Part shown: in pieces, positions 24,380-33,277 of the stretch | Numbering within the stretch: the stretch's first letter is position 1 | Layout: each line of letters opens with the position of its first letter | Made by a program: the position numbers and the translations under genes | The notes under the pieces: model-generated | The model's database searches: none | Seen by the model: the letters and a program-made list of their open reading frames with translations, nothing else | What the model was told of the DNA's origin: nothing | DNA from: Thioalkalicoccus limnaeus | GTDB taxonomy: Bacteria; Pseudomonadota; Gammaproteobacteria; Chromatiales; Chromatiaceae | Direction: 5' to 3' | Assembly (NCBI RefSeq): GCF_041197575.1 | Contig: NZ_JBDKXB010000004.1 | Coordinates: 1-64,000, forward strand | DNA: 64,000 nucleotides

Positions 24380-27043
24380 ATGCACGACGAATACGATCCC
24401 CAGGCGATCGAGACCGCGGCCCAGCGCTACTGGGACGAGCACGAGAGCTTCAAGGCGGTCGAGGATTCGACTCGCGAAAAATTCTATTGCCTGTCGATGT
24501 TTCCGTACCCGTCCGGGCGCCTGCACATGGGTCATGTGCGCAATTACACGATCGGTGATGTCATCGCCCGTTACCAGCGGATGCGCGGCAAGAACGTGTT
24601 GCAGCCGATGGGCTGGGATGCGTTCGGTCTGCCGGCCGAGAACGCCGCGATCCAGCACGGGATCCCGCCGTCGCAATGGACGCGCAGCAACATCGCGTAC
24701 ATGAAGGCCCAGTTGCAGCGGCTCGGCTTCGGCTACGACTGGGATCGGGAGCTCGCCACCTGTGACCCGGATTATTACCGCTGGGAGCAATGGCTCTTCA
24801 CACGGCTGATCGACAAGGGCCTTGCATACCGCGCCAAGGCCGTCGTCAACTGGGACCCGGTCGACCAGACGGTGCTCGCCAACGAGCAGGTCATCGACGG
24901 CAAGGGCTGGCGCTCCGGGGCGCCGGTCGAGCGACGCGAGATCGAGCAGTGGTCGGTGCGGATCACCGACTACGCGCAGGAGCTGTTGGACGCGATCGAG
25001 ACGCTGGAGGGCTGGCCCGAGCAGGTGCGCACGATGCAGCGCAACTGGATCGGGCGTTCCGAGGGCGTCTACATGGAGTTCGGTCTCGCCGGGTCGGACG
25101 CGGTGCTCGGCATCTACACGACGCGCCCGGATACACTGATGGGCGTGACCTACATGGCCGTCGCCGCCGATCACCCGCTGGCCCAGGAGGCGGCCCGAAC
25201 CGACCCGACGCTGGCCGCCTTCCTCGACGAGTGCCGGCTCGGCGGGGCCTCGGAGGCGGCGCTCGAGACCATGGAAAAGAAGGGCCATCCGCTCGGACGC
25301 GACGCGCTCCACCCGATCACCGGTAAGCGGGTGCCGATCTATGCCGCGAACTTCGTGCTGATGGGCTACGGCACCGGCGCCGTGATGTCGGTGCCGGCCC
25401 ACGACGAGCGCGATTTTCACTTTGCCTGCAAGTACGGCCTGCCGATCCGGCCGGTGGTCGTGCCGGCGTCCTGGCAGGGACGGGAGATCTACATCAAGAC
25501 GATGACCGGCACGTCGGTGGGACATGCTCGGCTTACAGGAGAGTATCCCGTTGCCGGAGTCACGGGAGAACCCGGGTGCGATCCGTTGCAGTGGGAGACC
25601 TGGGACGAGCGGTTCGAGCAGCCCGGGATCCTCGTCGATTCCGGGCCCTTCACCGGCCTGACCAGCGCGGCGGCCTTCGACGCGATCGCGGCCTGGCTCG
25701 AGGAGCGCGGCCGCGGCCACAAGCGCGTGAACTTCCGACTGCGCGATTGGGGGGTGTCCCGTCAGCGCTACTGGGGCTGTCCGATCCCGGTCGTGCGCAC
25801 CGCCGACGGGGGCTTGCGCGGCGAGACCGACCTGCCGGTCCGGCTCCCCGAGGATGTCGTCGTCGATGGCTCGGGCTCGCCGCTGAAGCGGATGCCGGCC
25901 TTCTCCGAACTGGCCAATGGCGAGACCCGCGAGACCGATACCTTCGATACCTTCTTCGAGTCGAGCTGGTACTACGCGCGCTATTGCTGCCCCGACAACG
26001 ACAGGGCGATGCTCGATGAGCGGGCCAACTATTGGCTCCCGGTCGATCAGTACGTCGGCGGCATCGAGCATGCGGTGCTGCACCTGCTGTATGCGCGCTT
26101 CTTCCACAAGCTGATGCGCGACGAGGGCCTGGTCAGCTGCGACGAGCCCTTCACGCGTCTGCTGACCCAGGGCATGGTCGTCGCCGAGACCTGGTATCGC
26201 GAGGACGCCGGCGGCCGCAAGACCTGGTACAACCCGGCCGATGTCGAGGTGACCCGCGATGACAAGGGCAAGCTGATCGCCGCCGTGCTCAGGGCCGATG
26301 GGCAACCCGTGACCTTCGGCGGCGTCGAGAAGATGTCGAAGTCGAAGAACAACGGCGTCGACCCGCAGGTCCTTATCGACCGCTACGGGGCGGACACGGT
26401 GCGGCTCTACACGATGTTCACGTCGCCACCGGATCAGTCGCTCGAGTGGAGCGACGAGGGCGTCGAGGGCGCCGCGCGTTTCCTGCGCCGTTTGTGGGCG
26501 TTGGCGATCACCGAGCGTGGCGAGCGGCCGGCTGCCGCGGTCGCGCCGGGCGATGCCGAACGGGCCGCCCGGCGCGAGATCCATGCGACCTTGCGCAAGG
26601 CCCTTTACGACTACGAACGCCATCAGTTCAACACCGTCGTCTCGGGCTGTATGACGATCGTCAACACCCTCTACCGGCTCGAGGACTCACCGGCCGGTCG
26701 GTCCGTGCGCCGCGAGGGCCTCGGCCTGATCCTGCGCCTGCTCGGGCCGATCGCGCCGCATGTCGCGCACCACCTGTGGCGGGAGCTTGGTTTCGGCGAC
26801 GACATCCTCGCTGCGCCCTGGCCGATGGTCGACGAGGAGGCGTTGGTTCAGGACAGCATCGAGTACGTGGTCCAGGTCAACGGCAAGGTTCGGGCCAAGG
26901 TCGAGGTGCCGGCCGATGCCGAGCGTGGGGCGATCGAACGGGCGGCGCTCGCGAACGACAATGTCCAGCGTTTCGTCGCCGATGGGACCGTGCGCAAGAT
27001 CGTGCTGGTCCCGAACAAGCTTGTCAACATCGTCGTCGGTTGA
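24380..27043 (+). CDS. leuS: Leucyl-tRNA synthetase
   Basis: Class I aminoacyl-tRNA synthetase charging tRNA-Leu. From the ATG at 24380 the product has 887 residues and begins MHDEYDPQAIE, which aligns with the E. coli start (MQEQYRPEEIE). Earlier in-frame starts (24281 GTG, 24347 and 24350 ATG) would add a non-conserved tail. Motifs: HMGH (residues 49-52) for HIGH, an editing CP1 domain with TTRPDTLMGVTYMAVA, MGYGTGAVMSVPAHDERD, and KMSKSKNNG. It is the first of leuS-lptE-holA-rnhB on the plus strand, a common gammaproteobacterial arrangement. Confidence 0.97.
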   Translation: MHDEYDPQAIETAAQRYWDEHESFKAVEDSTREKFYCLSMFPYPSGRLHMGHVRNYTIGDVIARYQRMRGKNVLQPMGWDAFGLPAENAAIQHGIPPSQWTRSNIAYMKAQLQRLGFGYDWDRELATCDPDYYRWEQWLFTRLIDKGLAYRAKAVVNWDPVDQTVLANEQVIDGKGWRSGAPVERREIEQWSVRITDYAQELLDAIETLEGWPEQVRTMQRNWIGRSEGVYMEFGLAGSDAVLGIYTTRPDTLMGVTYMAVAADHPLAQEAARTDPTLAAFLDECRLGGASEAALETMEKKGHPLGRDALHPITGKRVPIYAANFVLMGYGTGAVMSVPAHDERDFHFACKYGLPIRPVVVPASWQGREIYIKTMTGTSVGHARLTGEYPVAGVTGEPGCDPLQWETWDERFEQPGILVDSGPFTGLTSAAAFDAIAAWLEERGRGHKRVNFRLRDWGVSRQRYWGCPIPVVRTADGGLRGETDLPVRLPEDVVVDGSGSPLKRMPAFSELANGETRETDTFDTFFESSWYYARYCCPDNDRAMLDERANYWLPVDQYVGGIEHAVLHLLYARFFHKLMRDEGLVSCDEPFTRLLTQGMVVAETWYREDAGGRKTWYNPADVEVTRDDKGKLIAAVLRADGQPVTFGGVEKMSKSKNNGVDPQVLIDRYGADTVRLYTMFTSPPDQSLEWSDEGVEGAARFLRRLWALAITERGERPAAAVAPGDAERAARREIHATLRKALYDYERHQFNTVVSGCMTIVNTLYRLEDSPAGRSVRREGLGLILRLLGPIAPHVAHHLWRELGFGDDILAAPWPMVDEEALVQDSIEYVVQVNGKVRAKVEVPADAERGAIERAALANDNVQRFVADGTVRKIVLVPNKLVNIVVG

Positions 27044-27050
27044 ACGGCCA

Positions 27051-27584
27051 GTGCCGGCGCCCCGACCCGACCAAGACGCCAAGCCCTGCCGTCTTCCGCG
27101 CTGGCGCCTGATGTTGGTGATCGCGACTGCGCTCGTCGTCGGCGCCTGCGGCTTTCAACTGCGCGGGACGGACATGCTGCCGCCGGAGCTGAACCCGCTG
27201 CTGATCGAGGGCGGTGGCGCGACGGCGCTCGGCCGGGCCTTGATCGCCCGGATCCCGGGCAGTCAGATTCGCTTGACCGAGGACCCGGCCGAGGCCCAGG
27301 TACGGATCCGAGTCCTCGATGAAGGCCGCGGTTCGCGCGTCGTCGCCGTCGATCGCCAGGGCAAGGTGCTGGCGTACGAACTGCGCTTTCGCGCGACCTT
27401 CGAGGCCCTGGGCGCTGACGGCCAGGTCCTGGTGCCGCCACAGTCGATCGACCTGGTTCGCACCTTCGACGATCCGGACATCGAGGTGCTCGGCAAACAG
27501 GAGGAGGCCGAGATGATCTTCGCCGACCTGCACGATGACGCCGCGGACCGCGTCTTGCTGCGGTTGCGGGCTGCGTTGCGCTGA
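27051..27584 (+). CDS. lptE: LPS-assembly lipoprotein LptE
   Basis: LptE plugs the LptD barrel and helps deliver LPS to the outer surface. The protein has a lipoprotein signal with LVVGAC followed by GFQLRG, the standard LptE opening, and a conserved-length mature domain ending in RLRAAL. I chose the GTG at 27051 (177 residues, Cys33) because starting at the ATG at 27111 would leave only 12 uncharged residues before the Cys, without the basic stretch RLPRWR that a signal peptide needs. It begins eight bases after the leuS stop and precedes holA by 18 bp, the usual context. Confidence 0.92.
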   Translation: MPAPRPDQDAKPCRLPRWRLMLVIATALVVGACGFQLRGTDMLPPELNPLLIEGGGATALGRALIARIPGSQIRLTEDPAEAQVRIRVLDEGRGSRVVAVDRQGKVLAYELRFRATFEALGADGQVLVPPQSIDLVRTFDDPDIEVLGKQEEAEMIFADLHDDAADRVLLRLRAALR

Positions 27585-27602
27585 CGCGGCTCGCGGGGTC
27601 CG

Positions 27603-28637
27603 ATGCGTCTGCGCTTCCCACAGCTGGCGGCCCATCTCGGGCGTGGTCTGGCGCCGGTCTATCTGCTGGCCGGCGACGAACCGCTGCAGCTGCGGGACGG
27701 TGCGCAGGCGATTCGTGACGCGGCGAAGGCGGCCGGCGTCAGCGAGCGCTTGGTCCTGGACCAGGACGCCGGATTCGATTGGGGCCGCTTGGCTGCGGTG
27801 GCCGAGAACCTGTCGTTGTTCGCGACCCGCCGACTGATCGAGCTGCGGATCGGAACACCGCGACTCGGCCGCGACGGCGCGGCGGCGCTGGTCGATTTCT
27901 GCGTGCGTCCGCCGACCGATGACCGGCTCTTGATCCTGGCCCCGCATCTCGAGCGCAAGGAGCAGAAGGCGGCTTGGGTCCAGGCGATCGATCGGGCGGG
28001 CGTGGTCCTGATCCTGTGGCCTTTGACTGGCCCGGCGCTCGTCGATTGGCTGGGGCGGCGCCTGCGCGAAGCCGGCTTCCAACCGGCCGCTGGTGTCGCC
28101 GAACTGCTGGCCGATCGGGCCGAGGGCAACATGCTGGCCGCTGATCAGGAGATCGCCAAGCTCGCGTTGCTGCACGAGCCGGGCCCACTCGCGGTCGCCG
28201 ACCTGCTCGCTGCGATCGGCGATAGCGCGCGTTTCGATCCCTTTGCGTTGACCGCGGCGGCCGTCGCCGGCGAGCGCGAGCGGGTCCATCGGATCCTCGC
28301 GGTGCTGGCCGCCGACGGCACGGCCGAGGCGCTGATCCTGTGGGCGCTGGCACGCGAGATCCGACTATTGGCCGCGTTGGCCTTTGCGCACGAACAGCGG
28401 CGGGAGCTCGCGCCCATCTTCGCCGCGCAACGTGTCTGGGAGGCGCGCCAGGCCGAGCTGCGCCGCGCGTTGGCGCGCCTGCCGCGGGCGCATTTGCACC
28501 ATCTGTTGACCCGTTGTGCGGACGCCGACGCCTGCATCAAAGGGGTGCGCGTCGGCGACCCCTGGCCGCTGCTCGCCGAGATCGCCGACGAGCTGGCGCG
28601 CGGTTTGCCCCGGCGGACCGCCGCGGTCGGACTGTGA
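27603..28637 (+). CDS. holA: DNA polymerase III delta subunit
   Basis: HolA is the wrench of the clamp loader: it opens the beta sliding clamp. The 344-residue protein matches E. coli delta in length (343) and has the typical beginning LRFPQLAAHLGRGLAPVYLLAGDEPLQLRD, the segment RLIELRI, and a helical C-terminal collar domain (about 215-330). The gene follows lptE and its TGA overlaps the GTG start of rnhB (GTGA), so the two are coupled. Confidence 0.95.
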   Translation: MRLRFPQLAAHLGRGLAPVYLLAGDEPLQLRDGAQAIRDAAKAAGVSERLVLDQDAGFDWGRLAAVAENLSLFATRRLIELRIGTPRLGRDGAAALVDFCVRPPTDDRLLILAPHLERKEQKAAWVQAIDRAGVVLILWPLTGPALVDWLGRRLREAGFQPAAGVAELLADRAEGNMLAADQEIAKLALLHEPGPLAVADLLAAIGDSARFDPFALTAAAVAGERERVHRILAVLAADGTAEALILWALAREIRLLAALAFAHEQRRELAPIFAAQRVWEARQAELRRALARLPRAHLHHLLTRCADADACIKGVRVGDPWPLLAEIADELARGLPRRTAAVGL

Positions 28638-29242
28638 GTGGGCCGCCTTTGGTGGCCGGGGTCGACGAGGCCGGGCGCGGGCCGTTGGCCGGGCCGGTCG
28701 TCGCGGCCGCGGTGATCCTGGACCCGGCGCGGCTGCCGCAAGGGTTGGCCGACTCCAAGCGGCTGACGGCCGCGCGCCGGGGTGCGCTCGAGCGCGTGAT
28801 CCAGTCACAAGCACTGGCTTGGGGCCTGGGTCTGGCGACCGTGGCCGAGATCGACGAACACAACATCCTGAACGCGTCGCTGCTGGCGATGCAGCGGGCC
28901 GTGGCCGGTCTGTCTACGCGGCCCACCCTGGTCTTGATCGACGGCAATCGCTGTCCCGTGTTGAGCTACCCGGCCGAGGCGGTCGTCGGTGGCGACGCGC
29001 TGGTCCCGGCGATCAGTGCCGCCTCGATCCTGGCCAAGGTCGTGCGCGACCGGATCATGGAGCGCCTCGATCGGCAGCACCCCGGATACGGTTTCGCGAT
29101 CCACAAGGGCTATCCGACCCGTGCCCATCGCGAGGCGTTGGCCCGGCTCGGCCCCTGCGCGATCCATCGCCGCACCTTCGGTCCGGTCCGCGAGGGCCTC
29201 GCTCGCGCGGCGTCTTCCGCTGCGACGGCCGTCCCGGGCTAG
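28634..29242 (+). CDS. rnhB: Ribonuclease HII
   Basis: RNase HII removes ribonucleotides from DNA. The 202-residue product has the catalytic acids in GVDEAGRGPLAGPV (DE), and in VLIDG and ALVPAISAASILAKVVRD; the late motif YGFAIHKGYPTRAHREAL and GP-x-IHRRTF are also typical. The GTG start at 28634 overlaps the holA stop. In E. coli rnhB directly follows lpxB; here it lies in the leuS unit and converges on lpxB, with both stop codons formed by the same CTAG (29239-29242). Confidence 0.96.
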   Translation: MSGPPLVAGVDEAGRGPLAGPVVAAAVILDPARLPQGLADSKRLTAARRGALERVIQSQALAWGLGLATVAEIDEHNILNASLLAMQRAVAGLSTRPTLVLIDGNRCPVLSYPAEAVVGGDALVPAISAASILAKVVRDRIMERLDRQHPGYGFAIHKGYPTRAHREALARLGPCAIHRRTFGPVREGLARAASSAATAVPG

Positions 29243-30396
29243 GCGTCGACCGCGCGTTCGGCGAGCAGTGCGAGCACCGCGTCGGCGGCGGTGGCCGCCG
29301 CGTCGCGCCGCAGTTCGTCATGGATCGCGGCGTAGCGCTGCTGGATTGCCGCGACCCGTCGCGGGTCGTCCAGCAGCGACAGCAGCGCCGGGCCGAGCGT
29401 CTCCGGACGACACTGGTCCTGGAGGAACTCGGGTGCTAGGGCCTCGCCGGCGAGCAGGTTGGCCATCGCGATGTGCGGCACCTTGATCAAGTGCAGTCGT
29501 TTCAGCAGCTGGTAGGTGAGTGGATGGATGCGGTAGGCAACGACCATCGGTCGCTTCAGCAGCAGGGCCTCGAGGGTCGCGGTGCCGGACGCGGTCAAGA
29601 CCAGATCGCTGGCGGCCATGGCCTCGCGGCCGTGCCCGTCGATCAGCTCGATCGGCAGGTCCGGCGCCACGCGGCCCAATGTGGCCGCGAAGGCGTCGCG
29701 CACCCTGGCATTGACCAAGGGTACGACGAAGCGCAGCGTCGGGCGACGGGCCAGGCACCAGCGCGCGGTTGCGATGAAAGGTTCCGCGAGGCGCGCGACC
29801 TCGCCGCGGCGGCTGCCCGGCAGGATCGCGATCCAGGGGCCGGCGCCGCCCAAGCCGAGGGCGGTTCGGCAGGCCTCGCGGTCGCTGTGCGCGGGGATCT
29901 GGTCGGCCAGCGGATGGCCGACGTAACGCGCCGGGACCCGGTGCCGCTGCAGAAAGGTCTGCTCGAACGGAAACAGGCTCAAGACCAGGTCGGCGGCGCG
30001 GCGGATGGTCTCGACCCGCCGCGGGCGCCAGGCCCAGACCGTCGGGCAGACCATGTGCACGGTTGGCAGGCCGGCGTCGCGCAGGCGCCGCTCCAGTCCC
30101 AGGTTGAAGTCCGGGGCATCGATGCCGATGAAGAGGGCGGGCCGCTCGGTCAGGAAGTGCCGTACCAGTTCGCGCCGGATTCGCAGCAGCGCCGGCAGAT
30201 GGCCGAGCACCTCGGTCAGGCCCATGACCGACAGGCGTTCGATATCGACGAGGGTCGCGCAACCGGCCTGCTGCATTCGCGGTCCGGCGACGCCGATGAA
30301 GGTCAGGTCGGGACGCCGGTCGCGCAGCGCGCGGATCAGGGCGGCGCCGAGTTGATCGCCGGATGGTTCGTTGGCGACGATCCCGATCGTCGTCAT
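29239..30396 (-). CDS. lpxB: Lipid-A-disaccharide synthase
   Basis: LpxB joins UDP-diacylglucosamine and lipid X into the tetraacyl disaccharide of lipid A at the inner membrane. The 385-residue product (E. coli 382) begins TIGIVANEPSGDQLGAALI and carries GIDAPDFN, PTVWAWRP, YVGHPLAD, LPGSRRGEV and ASGTATLEALLLKRPMVVAYR, all family blocks of this glycosyltransferase. The ATG at 30396 shares its A with the lpxA TGA. It is the last gene of the large minus-strand operon; its stop interlocks with that of rnhB. Confidence 0.97.
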   Translation of the reverse strand: MTTIGIVANEPSGDQLGAALIRALRDRRPDLTFIGVAGPRMQQAGCATLVDIERLSVMGLTEVLGHLPALLRIRRELVRHFLTERPALFIGIDAPDFNLGLERRLRDAGLPTVHMVCPTVWAWRPRRVETIRRAADLVLSLFPFEQTFLQRHRVPARYVGHPLADQIPAHSDREACRTALGLGGAGPWIAILPGSRRGEVARLAEPFIATARWCLARRPTLRFVVPLVNARVRDAFAATLGRVAPDLPIELIDGHGREAMAASDLVLTASGTATLEALLLKRPMVVAYRIHPLTYQLLKRLHLIKVPHIAMANLLAGEALAPEFLQDQCRPETLGPALLSLLDDPRRVAAIQQRYAAIHDELRRDAAATAADAVLALLAERAVDA

Positions 30397-31166
30397 CAGC
30401 GGACGATGCTGCGTTCGCTGGCCGCGACGAAGGCCGCGAGCGGGGCCACGGCCGGGGCCTGCTGCGCCAGTGTATCGAGCGCCTCGAGCGCGCGATCGAG
30501 GCGCAGGCCCGAGAGATAGAGCAGCCGGTAGGCACGGCGGATCGCCTGGATCGCCGCGTCGTCGAAGTCGCGTCGCCGCAAGCCCTCGGCATTGATCCCA
30601 CGGGGCTCGGCCGGGTGGCCACCGACGGTGATATAGGTCGGCACGTCCTTGGTGACGACCGAGCCCATCGCGCAGAAGCTGTGGGCGCCGAGCCGGCAGA
30701 ATTGGTGCACGATCGTGAAACCGCCGAGGATCGCCCAGTCGGCGACCTGGACATGGCCGCCGAGTGATGCCGCATTGGCCAGGATCACATGATCGCCGAC
30801 GCGGCAATCGTGGGCGACGTGAGTGTAGGCCATGAACAGGTTATCGTTGCCGATGCACGTGATCCCTTGATCCTGGATCGTGCCGCGATGCAGCGTCGCG
30901 AACTCGCGCACGACATTGCGATCGCCGAGCTCGAGCCGGGTCGGCTCGCCGCCGTACTTCTTGTCCTGCGGGGCCTCGCCGACCGACGCGAACTGAAAGA
31001 TCCGATTGTCCCGTCCGATCCGCGTCGGCCCCATGATGACGGCATGAGGGCCGATCCGGGTACCGGCACCGATCTGGACCTGGTCGCCGATCACCGCAAA
31101 AGGGCCGACCTCGACGCCGTCGTCGAGGTCGGCTCCCGCATCGATGACGGCCGAGCGGTGAATCAC
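30396..31166 (-). CDS. lpxA: UDP-N-acetylglucosamine acyltransferase
   Basis: LpxA performs the first step of lipid A synthesis, O-acylating UDP-GlcNAc from acyl-ACP. It is a left-handed beta helix (residues about 1-190) with hexad repeats and a helical C-terminal domain; the catalytic His is H119 in AYTHVAHDCRVG. I chose the GTG at 31166, giving VIHRSAVIDAGA, which matches the family start MIHPTA; AGGA lies nine bases upstream, inside fabZ. An ATG 24 bases earlier would add eight residues overlapping fabZ. The product is 256 residues (E. coli 262). Confidence 0.95.
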   Translation of the reverse strand: MIHRSAVIDAGADLDDGVEVGPFAVIGDQVQIGAGTRIGPHAVIMGPTRIGRDNRIFQFASVGEAPQDKKYGGEPTRLELGDRNVVREFATLHRGTIQDQGITCIGNDNLFMAYTHVAHDCRVGDHVILANAASLGGHVQVADWAILGGFTIVHQFCRLGAHSFCAMGSVVTKDVPTYITVGGHPAEPRGINAEGLRRRDFDDAAIQAIRRAYRLLYLSGLRLDRALEALDTLAQQAPAVAPLAAFVAASERSIVR

Positions 31167-31168
31167 GC

Positions 31169-31612
31169 TCAGAATTCCTTCGCCGTGCACATGATCTCGG
31201 CGCTCGCGACCAGCTTGCCGTCGACCTTGGCCACGCCGTCGAACTTCCAGATCCCGCGCTTGACATTGAGTACGCGAACATCGAGCGACAACTGGTCGCC
31301 GGGTTCGACCGGACGCTTGAAGCGGGCCTTGTCGATACCGACGAAATAGTACAGCGCCTTCGCCCCCACGTCCTGCGGCCGCGATTCCATCGCGAGCAGG
31401 CCGGTGGCCTGGGCGAGGGCCTCGATGATCAGCACGCCGGGCATGACCGGGCGGATCGGGAAATGACCCGCGAAAAAGGGTTCGTTGAAGGTCACGTTCT
31501 TGATGCCGATCAAGTATTCGTCATGCTTGAAATCGATGACCCTGTCGATCAGCAAGAAAGGATAGCGGTGCGGCAAGAGGCTCAGCACCTTGTGAATGTC
31601 CATCGTGCTCAA
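31169..31612 (-). CDS. fabZ: 3-hydroxyacyl-ACP dehydratase FabZ
   Basis: FabZ dehydrates 3-hydroxyacyl-ACP in fatty-acid elongation and competes with LpxA/LpxD for hydroxyacyl chains. The hot-dog fold protein (147 residues) has LPHRYPFLLIDRV, the catalytic His in FFAGHFPIRPVMPG and the Glu in LIIEALAQATG. A GGAGG lies six bases before a TTG at 31612 but 15 before the ATG at 31603, so the TTG looks like the real start, adding three residues. It sits between lpxD and lpxA, the conserved order. Confidence 0.95.
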   Translation of the reverse strand: MSTMDIHKVLSLLPHRYPFLLIDRVIDFKHDEYLIGIKNVTFNEPFFAGHFPIRPVMPGVLIIEALAQATGLLAMESRPQDVGAKALYYFVGIDKARFKRPVEPGDQLSLDVRVLNVKRGIWKFDGVAKVDGKLVASAEIMCTAKEF

Positions 31613-31667
31613 AGACTACCTCCAGGCGCACAGAGCGGGGGGCCGGGCTGGCGCTCGCGGCCGGTCT

Positions 31668-32690
31668 TCATTCTTCGGATTGTCGTTGATCTTCCAACCG
31701 CTTCAGCCGTCGGGCGAGCTCGTCGAGCTGGCGAAAACGGGCAACAGCCCGTCGCCAGTCCGCGCTCGACATCGCCGGGATGCCGCCGCTGTAGCTGCCT
31801 GGTTCCGGAAATGACCGCGTGACCATGGCCATGCCGGTAAATTGCACCGCATCACCGATCTCGAGGTGTCCAGCCATGCCGACCGCACCGCCGATCAGGC
31901 AGTCGCGACCAATGCGCGTCGAGCCCGAGATGCCCGAGCAGGCCGCCATCGCGGTGTTCTGGCCGATCTCGACGTTATGGGCGATCTGGACCAGGTTGTC
32001 GATCTTGACGCCATCGCCGATCAGGGTGTCGCCGAGGGTCCCGCGATCGACCGTGGTGTTGGCCCCGATCTCGACATCATCGCCGATCCGGACGTGGCCG
32101 ATCTGCGGGATGCGCACCCACTGGTCGCCGTCCTTCGCGAATCCGAACCCATCGCGGCCGATCACGCAGCCGGGGTGGAGCAGCGCGCGTTGCCCGACCG
32201 AGGTGCCCGCGCACAAGGTCACACGGGCAACCAGGCGACTGTCGGCGCCGACCCGGCTACCGGCCCCGAGGATGCAACCGGGGCCGATGAAGACACCGCG
32301 CTCGACGACGACATCGGCTTCGACGACGGCCAGTGGCCCGACCCAGGCCGATGGATCGATCGCTGCGGAGTCGGCGACGATGGCGCTCGGGTGGCAGCCG
32401 CCGGTGACGGGGGGGTCCGGATGCAGCAGCCGAGCCGCCTGGGCGAAGATCAGGTACGGGTTGGTCGTGACCAGCGCCGCCACCGGGCAGGCCGGCGCAT
32501 CGGCCGGGCCCAGGATGACGCCGCCGGCGCGCGTGTCGGCGAGGGACGCGGCGTAGCGCCGGTCGCCGAGGAAGGTCAGGCAGTCCGCTTCGGCCTGACG
32601 CAGATCGGCGACGCGGGCCAGGCGGACAGACCCGTCGCCGCGCAGCTCGACCTTCAGGCGCGTGGCCAGTTCTTGCAGCGTGATTGCCAA
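31668..32690 (-). CDS. lpxD: UDP-3-O-(3-hydroxyacyl)glucosamine N-acyltransferase
   Basis: LpxD N-acylates UDP-3-O-acyl-glucosamine, the third step of lipid A synthesis. The 340-residue product (E. coli 341) has an N-terminal uridine-binding domain (FLGDRRY, NPYLIFA), a left-handed beta helix (about 100-300) and a C-terminal helix. The catalytic His is in LVQIAHNVEIG. The start is a TTG; the homology begins there (ITLQELATRLKVELRGDG aligns with the family N terminus) and no ATG fits. It is preceded by skp and followed by fabZ. Confidence 0.96.
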   Translation of the reverse strand: MAITLQELATRLKVELRGDGSVRLARVADLRQAEADCLTFLGDRRYAASLADTRAGGVILGPADAPACPVAALVTTNPYLIFAQAARLLHPDPPVTGGCHPSAIVADSAAIDPSAWVGPLAVVEADVVVERGVFIGPGCILGAGSRVGADSRLVARVTLCAGTSVGQRALLHPGCVIGRDGFGFAKDGDQWVRIPQIGHVRIGDDVEIGANTTVDRGTLGDTLIGDGVKIDNLVQIAHNVEIGQNTAMAACSGISGSTRIGRDCLIGGAVGMAGHLEIGDAVQFTGMAMVTRSFPEPGSYSGGIPAMSSADWRRAVARFRQLDELARRLKRLEDQRQSEE

Positions 32691-32743
32691 GACGTCACCG
32701 CAGGGTTATCCGGTCCGTGAAAGAGAGGGCGATACGGGTCTGT

Positions 32744-33265
32744 TCAGCGCGACCGAAACCGTTCCCTGAGCCGCTCGATCACCTGATCGGATAGATCGAT
32801 CCGATCGCTGAAATACACGACGCCCTCGCTCAGGATCAGATCGATCTGCTCTTCGTTGGCCAGCTCGACGACCGCCTCCTGGACCTGTTTCACCAGCTTG
32901 GTCCGAAGCTCGTTCTGGCGCAGCGAGAAGTCCTCCTGAAACTCGACCTGAGCGTACTTCAGGCGCCGTTGCCGGCTGCGGATGTCATTCTGCAGCCGCT
33001 GGAGCTCGTCCTCGCTCATCAGGGGTCCGTCGCGCTCGAGGCGTTGTTGCAGCTTGGTGATCTCGTCCTGTTGGGCGCGCAGCGCGCGCTCGCGTTCGGC
33101 GACCTCTTGCTGCAATGCGGCGCCGGCGGCCTCGTACTGTGGCGACTGCTCGACGACGCGATTCGCGTCGATGACGCCGATCCGCATCTCGGCCGCGACG
33201 ATCGGCGCCGATGTGGCAATCGACACGAGGAGCAGTGGCAACAGCGAGGACCTGATCATGTGCAT
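32744..33265 (-). CDS. skp: Periplasmic chaperone Skp (OmpH family)
   Basis: Skp is a jellyfish-shaped trimeric holdase that carries unfolded outer-membrane proteins to BamA. The 173-residue product has a signal peptide (cleavage after IVAA, about 25), the beta part MRIGVIDANRVVEQSPQY, long charged coiled-coil arms (about 45-135) and the closing LILSEGVVYFSDRIDLSDQVIERL. It lies 12 bp after bamA in the classical bamA-skp-lpxD order. A second ATG two codons in is an equally good start. Confidence 0.94.
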   Translation of the reverse strand: MHMIRSSLLPLLLVSIATSAPIVAAEMRIGVIDANRVVEQSPQYEAAGAALQQEVAERERALRAQQDEITKLQQRLERDGPLMSEDELQRLQNDIRSRQRRLKYAQVEFQEDFSLRQNELRTKLVKQVQEAVVELANEEQIDLILSEGVVYFSDRIDLSDQVIERLRERFRSR

Positions 33266-33277
33266 ACCATCCGGAGG

